Assembly (NCBI GenBank): GCA_019096065.1
Contig: JAGUCH010000003.1
Coordinates: 496,001 to 560,000, forward strand
DNA: 64,000 nucleotides
Direction of reading: 5' to 3'
DNA from: Paracyclopina nana
Taxonomy: Eukaryota > Arthropoda > Copepoda > Cyclopoida > Cyclopettidae
The translations under genes were made by a program, and so were the position numbers. Positions 21,559-33,417 of the stretch are shown here, piece by piece; positions within the stretch are counted from its first letter, which is position 1, and every line of letters starts with the position of its first letter. The notes under the pieces are model-generated. The model saw nothing but the letters and a program-made list of their open reading frames with translations, had not been told where the DNA came from and searched no databases.

Positions 21559-21897
21559 TCAATGTTGCCCATTGGTGGTTGCTGAATTGTTCATGGGCGG
21601 TATAAAATGAGCTTTGACCATGGTATGCAGGCGCTCCACTTCTGGATCTTCCCGTTCCAGCTGTTTCACGTGCTGAATAAACTGTACGACACCCTCACCG
21701 TCGGGGCTGAAGCCGTACCTCGATATGACTTGCGCTTGAATTCTTGTCACCGCCGGGAACACAATTTGCATCTGCTTCACCATGTCATTTCCAGCCTCAG
21801 ATCTAGCGGCTTCCAAGCTGGGAAGATTCGCTGGACTTTGGAAGGCCGATAAAATGTCTATCAAGGCTGCTCTGGCCTCTGAGGAAGTCAATGACAT
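21559..21897 (-). CDS. Protein C10 homologue (C12orf57/GRCC10 family)
   Basis: 112-aa single-exon protein. The core FSAPEN-like segment (FQSPANLPSLEAARSEAGNDM), IQ-x-QVI-x-RYGFS-x-DGEGV, DPEVERL and the short FIPPM end match the small metazoan Protein C10 family in order, spacing and length (about 120 aa). The human member is linked to brain development, but its biochemistry is not known to me. It is tail-to-tail with alkaline phosphatase: only 91 bp separate the two stop codons, so the 3' UTRs probably overlap. Confidence 0.88.
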   Translation of the reverse strand: MSLTSSEARAALIDILSAFQSPANLPSLEAARSEAGNDMVKQMQIVFPAVTRIQAQVISRYGFSPDGEGVVQFIQHVKQLEREDPEVERLHTMVKAHFIPPMNNSATTNGQH

Positions 21898-21950
21898 TGT
21901 CTCAGCGAAATTCCACTTCTACCAACTCAGTCTCAATTTCCCTATTTAAG

Positions 21951-22393
21951 CAGGGTGACCAGAAAATTTGAGCGGGTTGTAGCCAGAATTTTTCCTAAAA
22001 TAGCCACGTTTGGCTATCTCAGAAAAATTGCTCAAAATAGCCACAAATTGGTGAAAAATAGCCACATTTTAAGGAATTTTCTAGGTAATATTAAATTATT
22101 ATGAAAATTCTTCCAATTTTTGCGATTGCTGTGGCTGAAATCAAGGATTTAACAATGATTTTCTTCATATTTTGGTGGCAAAAAATTTTTAAAAAGTCAT
22201 CCACTTTTGCAAATTTAATTTTTTCCCCCACTTTTTTCATGATTTTCAAGCGTTTATTAAGTCAAAATATCAAATTTTTGGACTTTTCAAAAATAGCCAC
22301 AAATGGCTATGGCTATTCGGCCTAAATTTCCGTAGCCACACATGGGTCAAAAATAGCCACTTTGGCTATAAATAGCCACATCTGGTCACCCTG
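21951..22393. mobile_element. hAT-type MITE, 443 bp
   Basis: Termini CAGGGTGACCAGA and TCTGGTCACCCTG are exact 13-bp inverted repeats. The 8-bp target-site duplication TATTTAAG is perfect on both sides (21943-21950 and 22394-22401), which is diagnostic of the hAT superfamily. The interior has no transposase; it is AT-rich and carries at least six AAAATAGCCAC-like motifs in both orientations. It lies between C10 and PCCB, upstream of both start codons. Confidence 0.92.
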
Positions 22394-22533
22394 TATTTAA
22401 GTTTGTTTTGATTTCAGCTTCTTTTGCGGAAAAAAAAGTTCCGTGATCTCACATTAAAAAATTCCGCGAATCAAGTGAATCAAGAAAATTGGTAAACAAC
22501 GTGACATAATATTTCAGTCGTCATTTCACTTCA

Positions 22534-24370
22534 ATGTCTCCAATTGCCTTTTTGAGGACGACCAAGCTAGTGACCAGTATCCTAGCTCGGCCTCATGTGA
22601 GTTTGAACAGGTTCGGATTTCGATCTTGAGCTGACACACTTTCCACTTAGGCCAACTCGCGATGGATGAGTGACCAGGCTGCGCAGACGCTTCGCGTTCG
22701 AAATCGCATTGAATCAACCCGTTCTGCTGCCCTGTTGGGTGGTGGTCAAAAGCGTATTGATGCGCAGCATAAGAAAGGCAAGCTGACAGCTCGCGAACGC
22801 ATTGAGATCCTCTGCGACCCTGGAACCTTCTTGGAGTATGACATGTTTGCCGAGCACACTTGCCGTGACTTTGGCATGGAAAAGGAGTCCTACCCTGGTG
22901 ACTCTGTTGTCACCGGTCGCGGAGAGATCAATGGCAAAACGGTGTTCATTTTCAGCCAAGACTTTACAGTCTTTGGAGGGTCCCTGTCCATGATTCATGC
23001 CAAGAAAGTCTGCAAGGTCATGGACCAAGCACTTCTAGTCGGTGCTCCTATCATTGGCTTGAACGACTCTGGTGGAGCCAGGATTCAAGTAATGCTTTTT
23101 CAAATCATAATTTTCGCAACTTGGGTCATGTTTTTCAATTTGCTAGGAGGGAGTTGAATCTTTGGCTGGGTATGCGGACATTTTCCAAAAGAATGTCTTG
23201 GCATCAGGTGTTGTGCCTCAGATCTCCATGATTATGGGACCTTGTGCTGGCGGGGCTGTGTACTCTCCAGCATTGACTGACTTTATTTTCATGGTCAAAG
23301 ACTCCTCTCATCTCTTCATAACTGGCCCCGACGTTGTAAAGGCTGTGACCGGCGAGCAAATCACGCAAGAGGAGCTAGGTGGTGCCAAAACGCATACTAC
23401 AGTGTCTGGAAATGCCCACAGAGCATTTGAGAATGACATCGATGCCTTGACTCAGCTAAGAAAGTTCATGTCCTTTCTTCCAAGTAATTTTTGTCATCTT
23501 TATCCTGTTCTCGGTCTAAATTCCTAATTCGTAGGTTCAAACAGAGATGCTCCTCCAGTACACAGCAATCAAGATCCTTGGGATAGGCCTGTGCCCAGCC
23601 TAGAATCAGTCGTACCTCTTGACAGCTCTACTGCTTACAATATGCTTGATGTCATTCACGGTAAATTTGCTGCACTGCTTTCCACAAGGAAGTGATCCCC
23701 ATTTTCTTGCTTCTTAGATATCGTTGATGGACGTGAATTTTTCGAAATTATGCCAGACTACGCAAAGAACATCGCTGTGGGTTTCGCCAGGATGGATGGC
23801 AGAACTGTTGGAATCATAGGAAACAACCCTTTCTACTCTGCTGGATGTCTCGACATCAATGCTTCTGTCAAAGCTGCCAGATTCATTCGGTGCTGTGACG
23901 CATTCAATATTCCCCTCCTCACCTTTGTGGATGTGCCAGGCTTTTTGCCAGGCACAGCGCAGGAATATGGAGGCATCATCAGGCATGGAGCCAAGCTTCT
24001 GTACGCGTATGCTGAGGCCACGGTCCCTAAGATTACTGTCATCACAAGGAAAGCCTATGGTGGTGCTTATGACGTGATGTCATCCAAGCATTTACGTGGG
24101 GACACCAACTACGCATGGCCTACAGCAGAGGTTGCGGTGATGGGAAGCAAAGGAGCAGTGTCCATCATTTTTAGAGGCCATGGCTCTGAAAAACAAGAGC
24201 AAGAGTACGTTGAAAAGTTTGGCAATCCTTTCCCTGCGGCTGCTCGAGGCTACGTTGATGATATCATCAATCCAATCGATACCAGGAAGAGAATTTGCAT
24301 GGACTTGAAAATGCTGGCCTCCAAGAAACTTGCCAACCCTGCCAAGAAGCATGACAATATGCCACTGTAA
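22534..24370 (+). CDS. PCCB: Propionyl-CoA carboxylase beta chain, mitochondrial
   Basis: Five exons, 22534-22596, 22651-23088, 23147-23483, 23535-23660 and 23718-24370, join in phase to 538 aa (human PCCB 539). Carboxyltransferase landmarks: [27 protein letters not shown], the oxyanion-forming [40 protein letters not shown] and AYGGAYDVM. The N-terminus ([16 protein letters not shown]) looks like a mitochondrial presequence, and its end coincides with intron 1. Role: with the biotin-bearing alpha chain it converts propionyl-CoA to methylmalonyl-CoA in the matrix. The terminus KKHDNMPL is typical. No defects are visible. Confidence 0.96.
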
Positions 24371-25569
24371 GAGCAGCAAAAATAATAGACTGTCATTTTG
24401 TTTTTATTGCTTTTTCTCCTGGACAAAAATGATGAATTGGAGGACGAAGAATCACCAGCGCTCATTCTGTTGTCTTCTAGCAGTGCAAGTTTCCCAACTG
24501 TTGCGCTCCACAGGACATTCAGAAAGGTTGGGGTAAGCAGGTCTTGGCAGCTTTTCAAAAGGATGAAATAGTGGAAGGATTGACTTTTGTAGATGTAAAT
24601 GCTCCTACACTTTGAGCTTAGATCCATGTATGAGAGAGCCAGCATTCGGTTGCGAATCACGTCAGCCAGTTGAAATGGTGATTGTGAGCTAGTCTCCAAT
24701 AAACCAGTTTCACTTGTGGACATCAATGGAAAAATCTTGACACTTGAACTGACATTGAAATTGTCCTTATCAATCCCATGGCAAGTTTTCCCTAATCTCA
24801 TCTTGACCTTTGTTAAGAATGACATCCATAGCACATCCTCAATCGGCGTTTTGCCATATTTATGCAAAGTTCCGTCATCATAGATTATCCACTGGTCCTG
24901 TATCAAATTCTGAAACAGGGCAGACACTTGGCGAAACACTTTTCCAGCTGGTTGAGAGTAGGGAACATACTCCAGCATTCTTGATCGGAGCTTATTTTCG
25001 TCCCAAGTGTCAAAGTAGGCACCTACAATTTGCTGTAATGATTCCCCAGTGTCTTCACCATCCCAAAAGTTATCGCAGCTTAGCAGTAAGCTAAAACATT
25101 TTCCTAATTGGTCAATTATGGCTGTAGCATGTTCTTCGCACTTTTGCACAAGTCGAGTAGTGTCAGGATCACTATCAAAGGAATTTCTTAGAAGTGAGGT
25201 ATGCTTGTTGGTCGTTTGTGCAGAGTACACATGAACAATCACTAGATATCTGCTTTGATACAGAGGCATAATGCAGCAAAATCCATTTGATGTTTCAATT
25301 GCTCCCATTTCATCTTGTCCTTCATTAAGTAGCTCTTGGCTTGCTTTATAAAATGCTACAAAATGACCTGCACGCAGAAGCATTTCCTTAATGGATACTT
25401 CACTTGGGAAATGAAGCAATATTGCTGTGCGAGGATCATCTTTTTCTGATTGCACCTTGAGAGTGTCATACAGATAGGTTTCCACTCTATAAAAAAAAGA
25501 AGAAAAATTATTATGCTCCTCGTAGTGAATTAGGAACCTTTCTACTTACGTAAATGATGAACTCTCCAT
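24250..25569 (-). CDS. Longin-family trafficking protein, CCZ1- or HPS4-like
   Basis: Two exons, 25569-25550 and 25486-24250, give 418 aa beginning MESSSFTVETYLYD. The N-terminal 170 aa alternate hydrophobic strands and helices with a [13 protein letters not shown] segment that resembles the first longin domain of CCZ1 and HPS4 (D-x-x-ILFY-P). A middle segment ([13 protein letters not shown]) and the C-terminal [14 protein letters not shown] resemble second and third longin-like units. Family knowledge: CCZ1 with MON1 activates Rab7, and HPS4 with HPS1 activates Rab32/38. I favour CCZ1 but similarity is weak. The frame stays open past the convergent PCCB stop codon, overlapping the last 121 bp of PCCB antisense, and the last 35 residues are hydrophobic and may not be conserved. 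Confidence 0.6.
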
Positions 25570-26344
25570 GGAAAGTTTTGCTACTGCTCATTTAGAGACT
25601 ATATTCAACTAATAAGAGATAAGATAGTAAAAATGAGGTAGCATCATAATCAATTCACCGCTAATTATCACGCACGCGCTCTACTTTTTTTTATCTTATC
25701 GATATTGGATGAATGGAAAAAAATGGCTTTTTTCCAAGGAAATCCGTGAAACGCGCTAATTTAGATGCACTTTTGAAAGTAGGCCTCAAATCATGGTCTT
25801 TATAAAGGTATACAAGCTTGTTTAAATTTTCCCTCGCTTTTGACAGTGGAATAGCGCCTTATCACAAAAAGAATACTTTCTGTATATAACAGAACTTTTG
25901 GGATAGCAAACGAAAAATTGTCGCGTGTAAATAGAAATTGATCAGAAAATAACGGGCTTCTCAATTTGGTTATTTTCAGTTAAAAGCTATCTAAGCATGC
26001 ATATTTTTTCGTCTTTTGATCACAAAACAAATTAAAAAAAATATAATGTTAAGTCTTCTTATTAAAAAAGGAAACTCTGGGCCAAATTGCAAATTTTGGC
26101 GACATCTTCGGCTAAAAAGTGAAGCTAGGTCGTTTTTCGGTCCGCCACTAGTCAGCATTTTATGGATGCAAGGCGAAAAACGTCTGGAATTGTATTCTGT
26201 TTCAGCACCCTTTTTCCCTCGACTTACTGGTTAATTCGGCCCGCAAATCCTTCCATCAACATGTAAGTGAATGTGCCGCGCTATGTCTACCTATTTTAGT
26301 CGTCAGTTCCAAGCCTTCATCCTCCATTTCGCTTCATTGTAGTT
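25570..26344. other. Divergent promoter region
   Basis: About 770 bp between the longin-protein ATG and the RS-protein ATG. A good donor (ACAT|GTAAGTG near 26261) and an acceptor just before 26345 suggest a noncoding first exon and an 80-nt 5' UTR intron for the plus-strand gene. No other gene is seen. Confidence 0.5.
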
Positions 26345-29300
26345 ATGTCTGACGACGAGTCTTCATACAAAGCTCGTGATCCGAGGCTGAAGAAAATGGG
26401 CCATTCGGGCGACTTCCCGCCTCCACCGGGAACCTCTGACCTTTACTCCTCTGGTGATGGTCACAGAAAGTCCCGAGGAGGCCACTCGAGGTCACGTTCT
26501 CGAAGCCCCGAAAGCCGGTCCAGACGAGGCCGCGATTACGATCACCACTCCAGCCGGAACAAATCTGCCAATAGTCAAGATGATGTATGGAAGAAGAACA
26601 CCGACGCGTTTTTGCAGAATCTTGGGGCTTCTCCAGGAATAGTTCCCCAGGTATGTTGTTGTTGTTGTTGACGTTACTAAGCACTTGTATACCTGGATTT
26701 TTACTTGCAATTATTGCACTGTAACTCTTAAAAAATAGACGAGCTTGATAAGAAGAACCGCTCATTTTCCAGATGGGAGTTCCACCACCTGGTTATCATC
26801 CGCCTTATGGTGGTTATCCTCCTCAAATGGGCTATGCGCCCTATGGGGCTGCACCAGGATATCCGCCTCAAATGGTACTTTTTTACCTCCTATTTTAATC
26901 ACAATGGCTTCAAAGGAAGAAAAGTGTGAAATTCGATATGCTAAGCAATACTGCTATTGTCATTGAATTTTCTTCTCCTTCTTCCCATAGCCTGGTTATG
27001 GAATGCCCGAGATGGAAGACCCTCGCAGCCGCAGCAGTCAGAGCCACCAGCGTCAAGGTAATTTAGTTAACTTTTTCATTGCACTCATCAGATCTTGATT
27101 CACGATGATGCCAAGTCTGCTACTATGCTACTATTTATTATAAAGTTTTGCGTGACAAGTCGGTCGTCTCTGGCTAGAAAATCACTCAAGTCCTCCACAA
27201 GGTGAAGCATCTTAATTAGTCACTCTGCAGAGATATAACCTTGTTTTGCCCCTTCCAGAATTGGAGAGGAAGAAGGAGAATCGAAGCAGGGAAAGTCTCA
27301 GTCCGGATGATGATCGCAAATCCTCATCGAAAAAATCAGGTACATTTGCTACAGTTTGAACAGTAATTCTACCATAGTTGCCTTGTCAGTTTTTTTGAGG
27401 ATTTTGTCATTCATGTACTTGTGTTCCCGCAGGCATCACAAAAGATCAGTTCGAAAAGCTGAAGGCTCAGGAGAAGCAGTACTTGGACGCAAAGGACAAA
27501 CTTGAGGCTCAGCTGCTTAAACTGAAAGAGCAGCGCGAGTCGTTCAAGGAGGAGGGGGCTGTTCATGATGACCAAATCATGAGAGAAAATGCCAAGTTGC
27601 AGAAAGAAGTCAAGTCTCGCATCCAGTACATTTTGGATGTTCTCGCCAAGATGGAAACAGCTATGAAGCAGCCGATTGTTGATGAAAGACGCGAGCGAAG
27701 TCCAAGTCCCAAAGAGACGAGGCGAATCCGCAAAGCCAGTTCTGACGAAGACAACAGTGATGACGAGAAGTATGGGAAGAGGAAATCCTCCGCTAAAAGG
27801 AAGCGAGATGGAAGTGAAGAACGCCGGCGTTCCCGGAGTAAAAGCAAGAAAACACACAAGGTAAATATTGTGCAACTCATTTTTTTTCGTTATCATGCAC
27901 CCTTCTTTAGCAGGGTTTTACTCATTGTATCCCAGAATGAGTAAACGTAGTCACAGAAGGAAGAGAAAAATTCAATGTTTTGGCTAGTACGCTTGTGAGA
28001 TATAATTTTTACAAGCAGAGCCTTGACAAAGAAAACAGCTTCAATTTTTTCACTTTTATAGGATTCATCAAGTTCGGAGAGTGAAGCTAAAGTGGCGACC
28101 AAAAATAAAGCTAAGAAGAGGAAAAATGACGACTCGTCCGATTCAAGCTCATCTTCTGAATCTGCTTCAGAAAAAGACAAGAAAAAGGGCAATGATATCA
28201 ACCCAGTTGCTCGCCTCGTTGCTGACTTGAAATCTTCGAAGCCTTCTAAGAAAGCCTCTGACGATCAAGGCAAAAAGTCGGATGAAATGCTCATGCAGCT
28301 TCTTAATAAGATGTCTGAAGCATACACTGAGGCCAAAAAAGAGGCCACCGAGTTGAAGGCTAAAGTGATGAAATTGGAGGCTGAGAACCAGGACCTCAAG
28401 AAACAACTCGAGGAGAAAAGTGAGGTGAAGAAGTTTGCCAACACCAAAATCACCTTGAAGGATGACGAAGTTGAAGACTTGCTAAGAAAGAAGAAGAAGG
28501 GTGAAAAAATTGAGTTGAAGCCCTTGGATGAGGAAGAGCAAGTGCACCGATCAAGATCAATTCGGGCAAAGATGATTGAAGAGGAGCTCTCAAAGCCCCG
28601 AGTGGCAAAGAGACAAGACTCGTCTTCCTCGTCAAGATCAAGCTCGGTGTCCAAGTCAAGGAAAGACCGTTCAAGGTCAAGGTCTGTGTCAAAGCCTAGG
28701 AAAGAGCGTTCCAGGTCAAGGTCTGTGTCGAGGCCTCGAAAAGAACGGTCCAGGTCGAGGTCTAGACGAGACCGATCAAGGTCCAGATCAAGAAGGGGTG
28801 GTGCTGGTGGCCGTTCTAGATCCCGATCTCGGAGGTCGAGGTCAGGTTCAGTGGGATCCAAGTCCCGTGAAATGACTGAGCGAGAGAGGGAACGCGAACG
28901 CCGACGACAGGAGCTACGAGATAGGGAAAGGGAGCGTGAAAAGAAATACACTTCCTCCTCCATCAACCTGGATGAATGGAGGCCGAAAAGTGACTCTAAG
29001 GTTGATCCCACTTTGGCAGGATTGAAGGCTAAAATCAAGCAGAAGCAGGAGACAGAGGTTCAAAAGCAAAAGAACTTGGAGGAGGAGCAGGAGAAGAAGC
29101 TGAAATCATGGCAAGCCAAAATGACTCCCATCATCAACCAGCACTCGGATCCAAAAGCAAACCAGGAGAATTCCGACCTAAATCCCAGCCGGCCGCAAGT
29201 AGCCATTCAGTGGGGATCAGGAAAGGCGAGAGGCAAGACACCCGATTCTGAGCTAGGTGGCCAGGCCAAAAAGGCGCCCATGCCTTTTGTTGGAAAAATG

Positions 29301-32300
29301 CCCAGCAAGAAAAAGGATACTCCAGACCGAGAAAAGTCACCGCCCAAATCCACTTCGAGATTTGGTGCTGCTGCCACTGGTGTGCCTCCTCCGGGTGTGG
29401 TGTCCAATCCCCCCTATGCTGGCCTATCTATGCCAATAAGGAGGGCACCTCCCAAAAACCCTACCCCCAAAAATGTGGATATCAGAGACATGATTGCTGC
29501 AGCCAAGGCACACATGATAGCTCGCGGAGAAGCCATCCCTGATCGTCCTCAGGGCCAAGCTCAAGCTGAGATTCCCTTGCCTCCTCTCCCGGCTGCTCAG
29601 GATCGCGATCCTGATGCCATGAGAGACACGAGGCCGCCCAAAATCCCCACGCCGCCGCCTGTTAGAGAAAAGACCGAATTGGAGCTGATGCTGGAGAAGC
29701 ACAATGCTCCACCTGGATTCTCCGGAGAGAAAAATGTCCACGAGGTGAAGCCACCTGCCTTTGACTATAGCAACTATGCACAGTATGCAGCTCATTGGGG
29801 ACCTGGCTACGACCCTCGGTCTGCTGCGGCTGCTGCAGCGGCCGCGGCCTTACCGGTCGTCGTACCCGAACCGGCTAATCCGGAAGACACGTTAGCAGCC
29901 GTTGAGCAAGCTGTGCCAGGCATAGATAGAACCGCGGAAGCCATCACAAAAGCCGAAGAGGATGTGGTGGATGATGTTGATCCTGATGAGCTGGCCATGT
30001 TAGGCATTGATCCCTCGGACTTTGCTGGCTTCGGACAGTGAGGGAAATATTTTTGACCAATTCATCAATAAATATGATTACAGAGTGCTCACTTCGTTTA
30101 ACTCATCCCTTGGCATCATCGTGACATGATTAGGCAAAATATTCCTTTGTGTGTGTGACTAATTTGCTTACTTTTCAGCGAGTTGGTTTGAAAGGGAGCG
30201 ACAAGAGAGATTGGTTGAATTAGGTAAGTTTTGTGCGTTTTTCTGTACCTTGAGCAGCTTTCACTTACAGCGTTTCTTCAAGAACTCCACAAGTATCGCT
30301 ACAAGACTGCAGACTCCAAATCTCCCCCCAAATTGCCCTGGGAGATTGAAGACGAAATCTTCCTGGCCACCACAAGTAGGTCGCGATCCCCTACTCTGCA
30401 AGCACCTAGTTCTTCAAGAGGGAGAAGAGGTGCTTCCCCTCCAGCGAGTCAACCTGTCATTGATATCAGTCCTAGTCCTACAAAGCCTGATGATGAACCA
30501 TCACCCAAGAGGCCACTCGTAGACATGAGTCCTGAAAGGACTTTGGATGATCAGATTCCTCTCAGGAATTTGGGCCATCGCGAACCGTCTCCCGACATTG
30601 TGGAGCTAGCTGCAGAGTCCAGGGCCTCGAGTTCCTCTTCAAGTCTCCCTCTGGCCTTTTTAGAAAGGCTCGACGAGAGGGATCGACTTTTGCTCCTCCA
30701 ATCTGAGGAAGATTCCAATAAGAGCAACAAAACCCCCTCAGTGCCATCAGTGGCCACGAGAAGTGAGATTGAGACTTTGCCAATTGGCATATATGTCCCA
30801 ATCACTTGGGACATTTATGTCTATCAAGGGCACATCATGCAAATCGGAGCCTTTGATGGTCAAGACAACTCCACTTTCAATGTGTCTATCTATCCAAAGG
30901 GCAACCCGAAGCTGCTCGAGAGCATGTCATCCAAAAGAATTATGTACAAAACGGACAAGAATGCCAGCGCAAGCAATCGTTGGAAGTGCATCCGAGACGG
31001 AGAGACTCATGACCTTTTGTCCATTAAAGCAGCCCTCCACGCGTTTTTGGCCTTTCTCAAAATCGCCTCCAAGAAGAGGAGGCCAGTACCTGATGGGACA
31101 GTACTCATATCATTCTATGAAGAGGACATCTCACCCCTGATCAAGGCTGTGGAACGTCTGGATCTCGAATCTGTGTTCAAAGAGAGTGTCAAGGGCCTTG
31201 GCGATTTGACAACCTACTTGTCGAGGGCCAATCCAGGGTGCATTGATGACTTTCCATCAATGGTCCGAAACCACTGCAAGTGAGTACAAAACGGGACCAG
31301 CTCATCAATACTTTCTAATGATAACCTTATTATGTAGTGGAGAACATGTGAAATACAACGCGTGGTGTGACACCAAGGCCAAGCACTTGTGGAGCTTGTC
31401 CAAGGCTCTGCTTGGATCCAAGGTTTTTGGGGGCAATCCAGACATGAAAACCCTCTCAGCTCTCATCAGCCCTCTGACTTCCTCAAGGATCACGAGGCTT
31501 ATGACCAGGAGAACCTTGCAAGATCGAATACGACTTTGTCTGCCCCTCGAGCAGTATCTAGCAGAAAAGCTGGCCGCGGAGGGAGAACCGGAGAAGATTG
31601 TCACCGACGGCCTGTTCAAGCCTTCCAACATTGAGCTAGAAAAGGCCTCTGCTGCCAAACAAGCTGCCAATGCCATGTGCAAGATCCTGGTCGATTCGGA
31701 CCTCGACTTTGACAAGCTGCATGGCATTTATAGTATGAGCGGCATAGGTGACTTGGAGCTCTCGCTGAGAACTGCATTCATGCACAAGATGGTTGGTCAA
31801 CCAAGGAACGTTGTGGATCAGGTAATATTGCTTTTCTTTGCCACCATCCGGATTTTTTGGTTCAACAATTGCGATCTGTTACTTTTACGTTGAGTTAGAC
31901 TAAAGGTACTATATTTAACGTGACGTTTCTTCCAAAGTTTATCTCTCTGTCAAAAGTGACAGTGGATTTCTTCACAACCTTTGGAAGCATTTCTGTCAAT
32001 GTCCTGCAAAAGCGGGCCAAAGAGAAAGAAGAGGTCAAGCTGGCTCAAGCTACCAAATCTATGGCCGAAGAGACATCTCAAGCCATGGACAGTCTGAAAA
32101 GATTCCATGATTCACTGACCAAGCTCTACTTGAAGAACAAGACGAGGACCAAGAGTGATGCTCAAATCGAGGAGGAATGCACCATGATCATAAAAGCGTT
32201 TGCCATTGCCAACTTGGGATTTGGAGAGTTGAGCCAGCTCTACAAGGAGACGCGAGGACTAAAAAAGTCTGCCAGGAACATCTTTTTTCGCAATTCGGTC

Positions 32301-33338
32301 AAGAAAAAGTTGGACCCATTCTGGAGCATCTATGCCCCGCCTGGAGCTGACATGCAATTTGTCCTCAATTTTCTCACGAGTATGGGACCCTATTGGCTTT
32401 TCCCTGACTCTCCGGTCGAGGAGCCCGAGAAGAAAGTTGAGAAGATGCCAGCGACCAAGACTAACCAGAATTTGGTGGAGATTCAAGTCACAAACGTAAG
32501 TTGCTCCATTAGGCTTTTCCTTTGAGTCAGTTCCCGGTTTCAATCGGACTCTGCCAAATACCTAATTCACTTTTCCTGGTTGACACAATAAACGCCTTTT
32601 TTGCTTGATATAGATCTTAAAAAAAGTGAATTACACTATTTGGTACTGATTCCGTTTAGCATAACGTGTGTTTTTTTTGGCAAATCTAGGAACCGCCTCA
32701 AGGGCAAGAAGAAAAGCTTCCGGAAGATCAGAATTTGTCAGACTTCCTCTCGAAGATCATGGAAGAGCAAGAGAAAAAGCCCCTGCCTGTGGATACTGCC
32801 GAAATCGCCACCAACTTGGAGGCTCTCAGGCGCGATGTCAAGATTTCCACCAACTCCCCGCACGCGAGTTACTTTGGCAAACTCCATTTTTGCCTGGCCC
32901 TCATAGCAAAATTTGCAAGGGAAAGGTATTTGCTTAAAGCAACTGGAGGCGAAAGTAGACATTGGTCGTCGGAGGAAGCCTGGAAGTTTGGAGAGTATGT
33001 CATCTCAGTGCTCGCATATGCTGGAAAAAGTCACTTCGCGCTCAAGGGAATGTATGAGAACTCGCCACGGGTCAATTTGGAGAAAGAGCTGCTGAACAGC
33101 CCAAGCAAGCCTTTCCTATGCAAGTCGTTTAACGAGTCGAAAATCAGCTCTCTTGTATGGGAGTATTTCTCCTCTGGTTATCACACCTCCACATTTACAA
33201 GTAAAAGGATGCCTCGAAAAACCTGGAATAAATGAGCCTTTTCTTTCTCTGCATGATCTGTAAAAGGTCATCACCTCCTGTTTTCTTTCTTTCAAGTAGA
33301 TCCCTCAATACTAAGCTTTCCTTTCAGATGTTGAGTAA
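26345..33338 (+). CDS. Arg/Ser-rich nuclear protein fused to an exonuclease-like domain, ~1857 aa
   Basis: Twelve exons join in phase: 26345-26650, 26773-26874, 26991-27057, 27259-27339, 27433-27860, 28062-30037, 30183-30223, 30271-31279, 31338-31821, 31938-32495, 32690-33200, 33328-33338. N-terminal half: RS dipeptides, a coiled coil (LEAQLLKLKEQRESF), a second RS block (KPRKERSRSRSVSRPRKERS) and Pro-rich stretches; this resembles pre-mRNA-processing factors and perhaps ZNF318-type proteins. The C-terminal half (from about residue 1150) has YVPITWDIYVYQGHIMQIGAF, whose pattern recalls the first motif of DEDD exonucleases, then ISFYEEDISPL; the usual acidic residues are partly missing, so it may be inactive. 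The apparent stop at 30039-30041 is inside the intron starting at 30038. The proposed acceptor (GCGAG|T) for exon 7 is the least certain join. Confidence 0.65.
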
Positions 33339-33417
33339 AGGAGCACGAAAATATTTTAACGTTTATTTTATGCTTGTCTGTTGCCACTTGGAAGAATAAA
33401 CATGTATGTAATTATAG

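Noticed and set aside
28265-29038. Minus-strand frame rich in DLDLDRS
   Set aside because: Antisense shadow of the RS repeats.
30039-30041. TGA as the end of the RS-rich gene
   Set aside because: It overlaps a GTGAGG donor, and the downstream exons lack an ATG but join in phase; kept only as a possible short isoform.
33201-33234. Reading exon 11 through to the stop at about 33233
   Set aside because: A donor at 33200 and an acceptor at 33328 give an in-phase 11-nt last exon with a following AATAAA at about 33396, which fits better.
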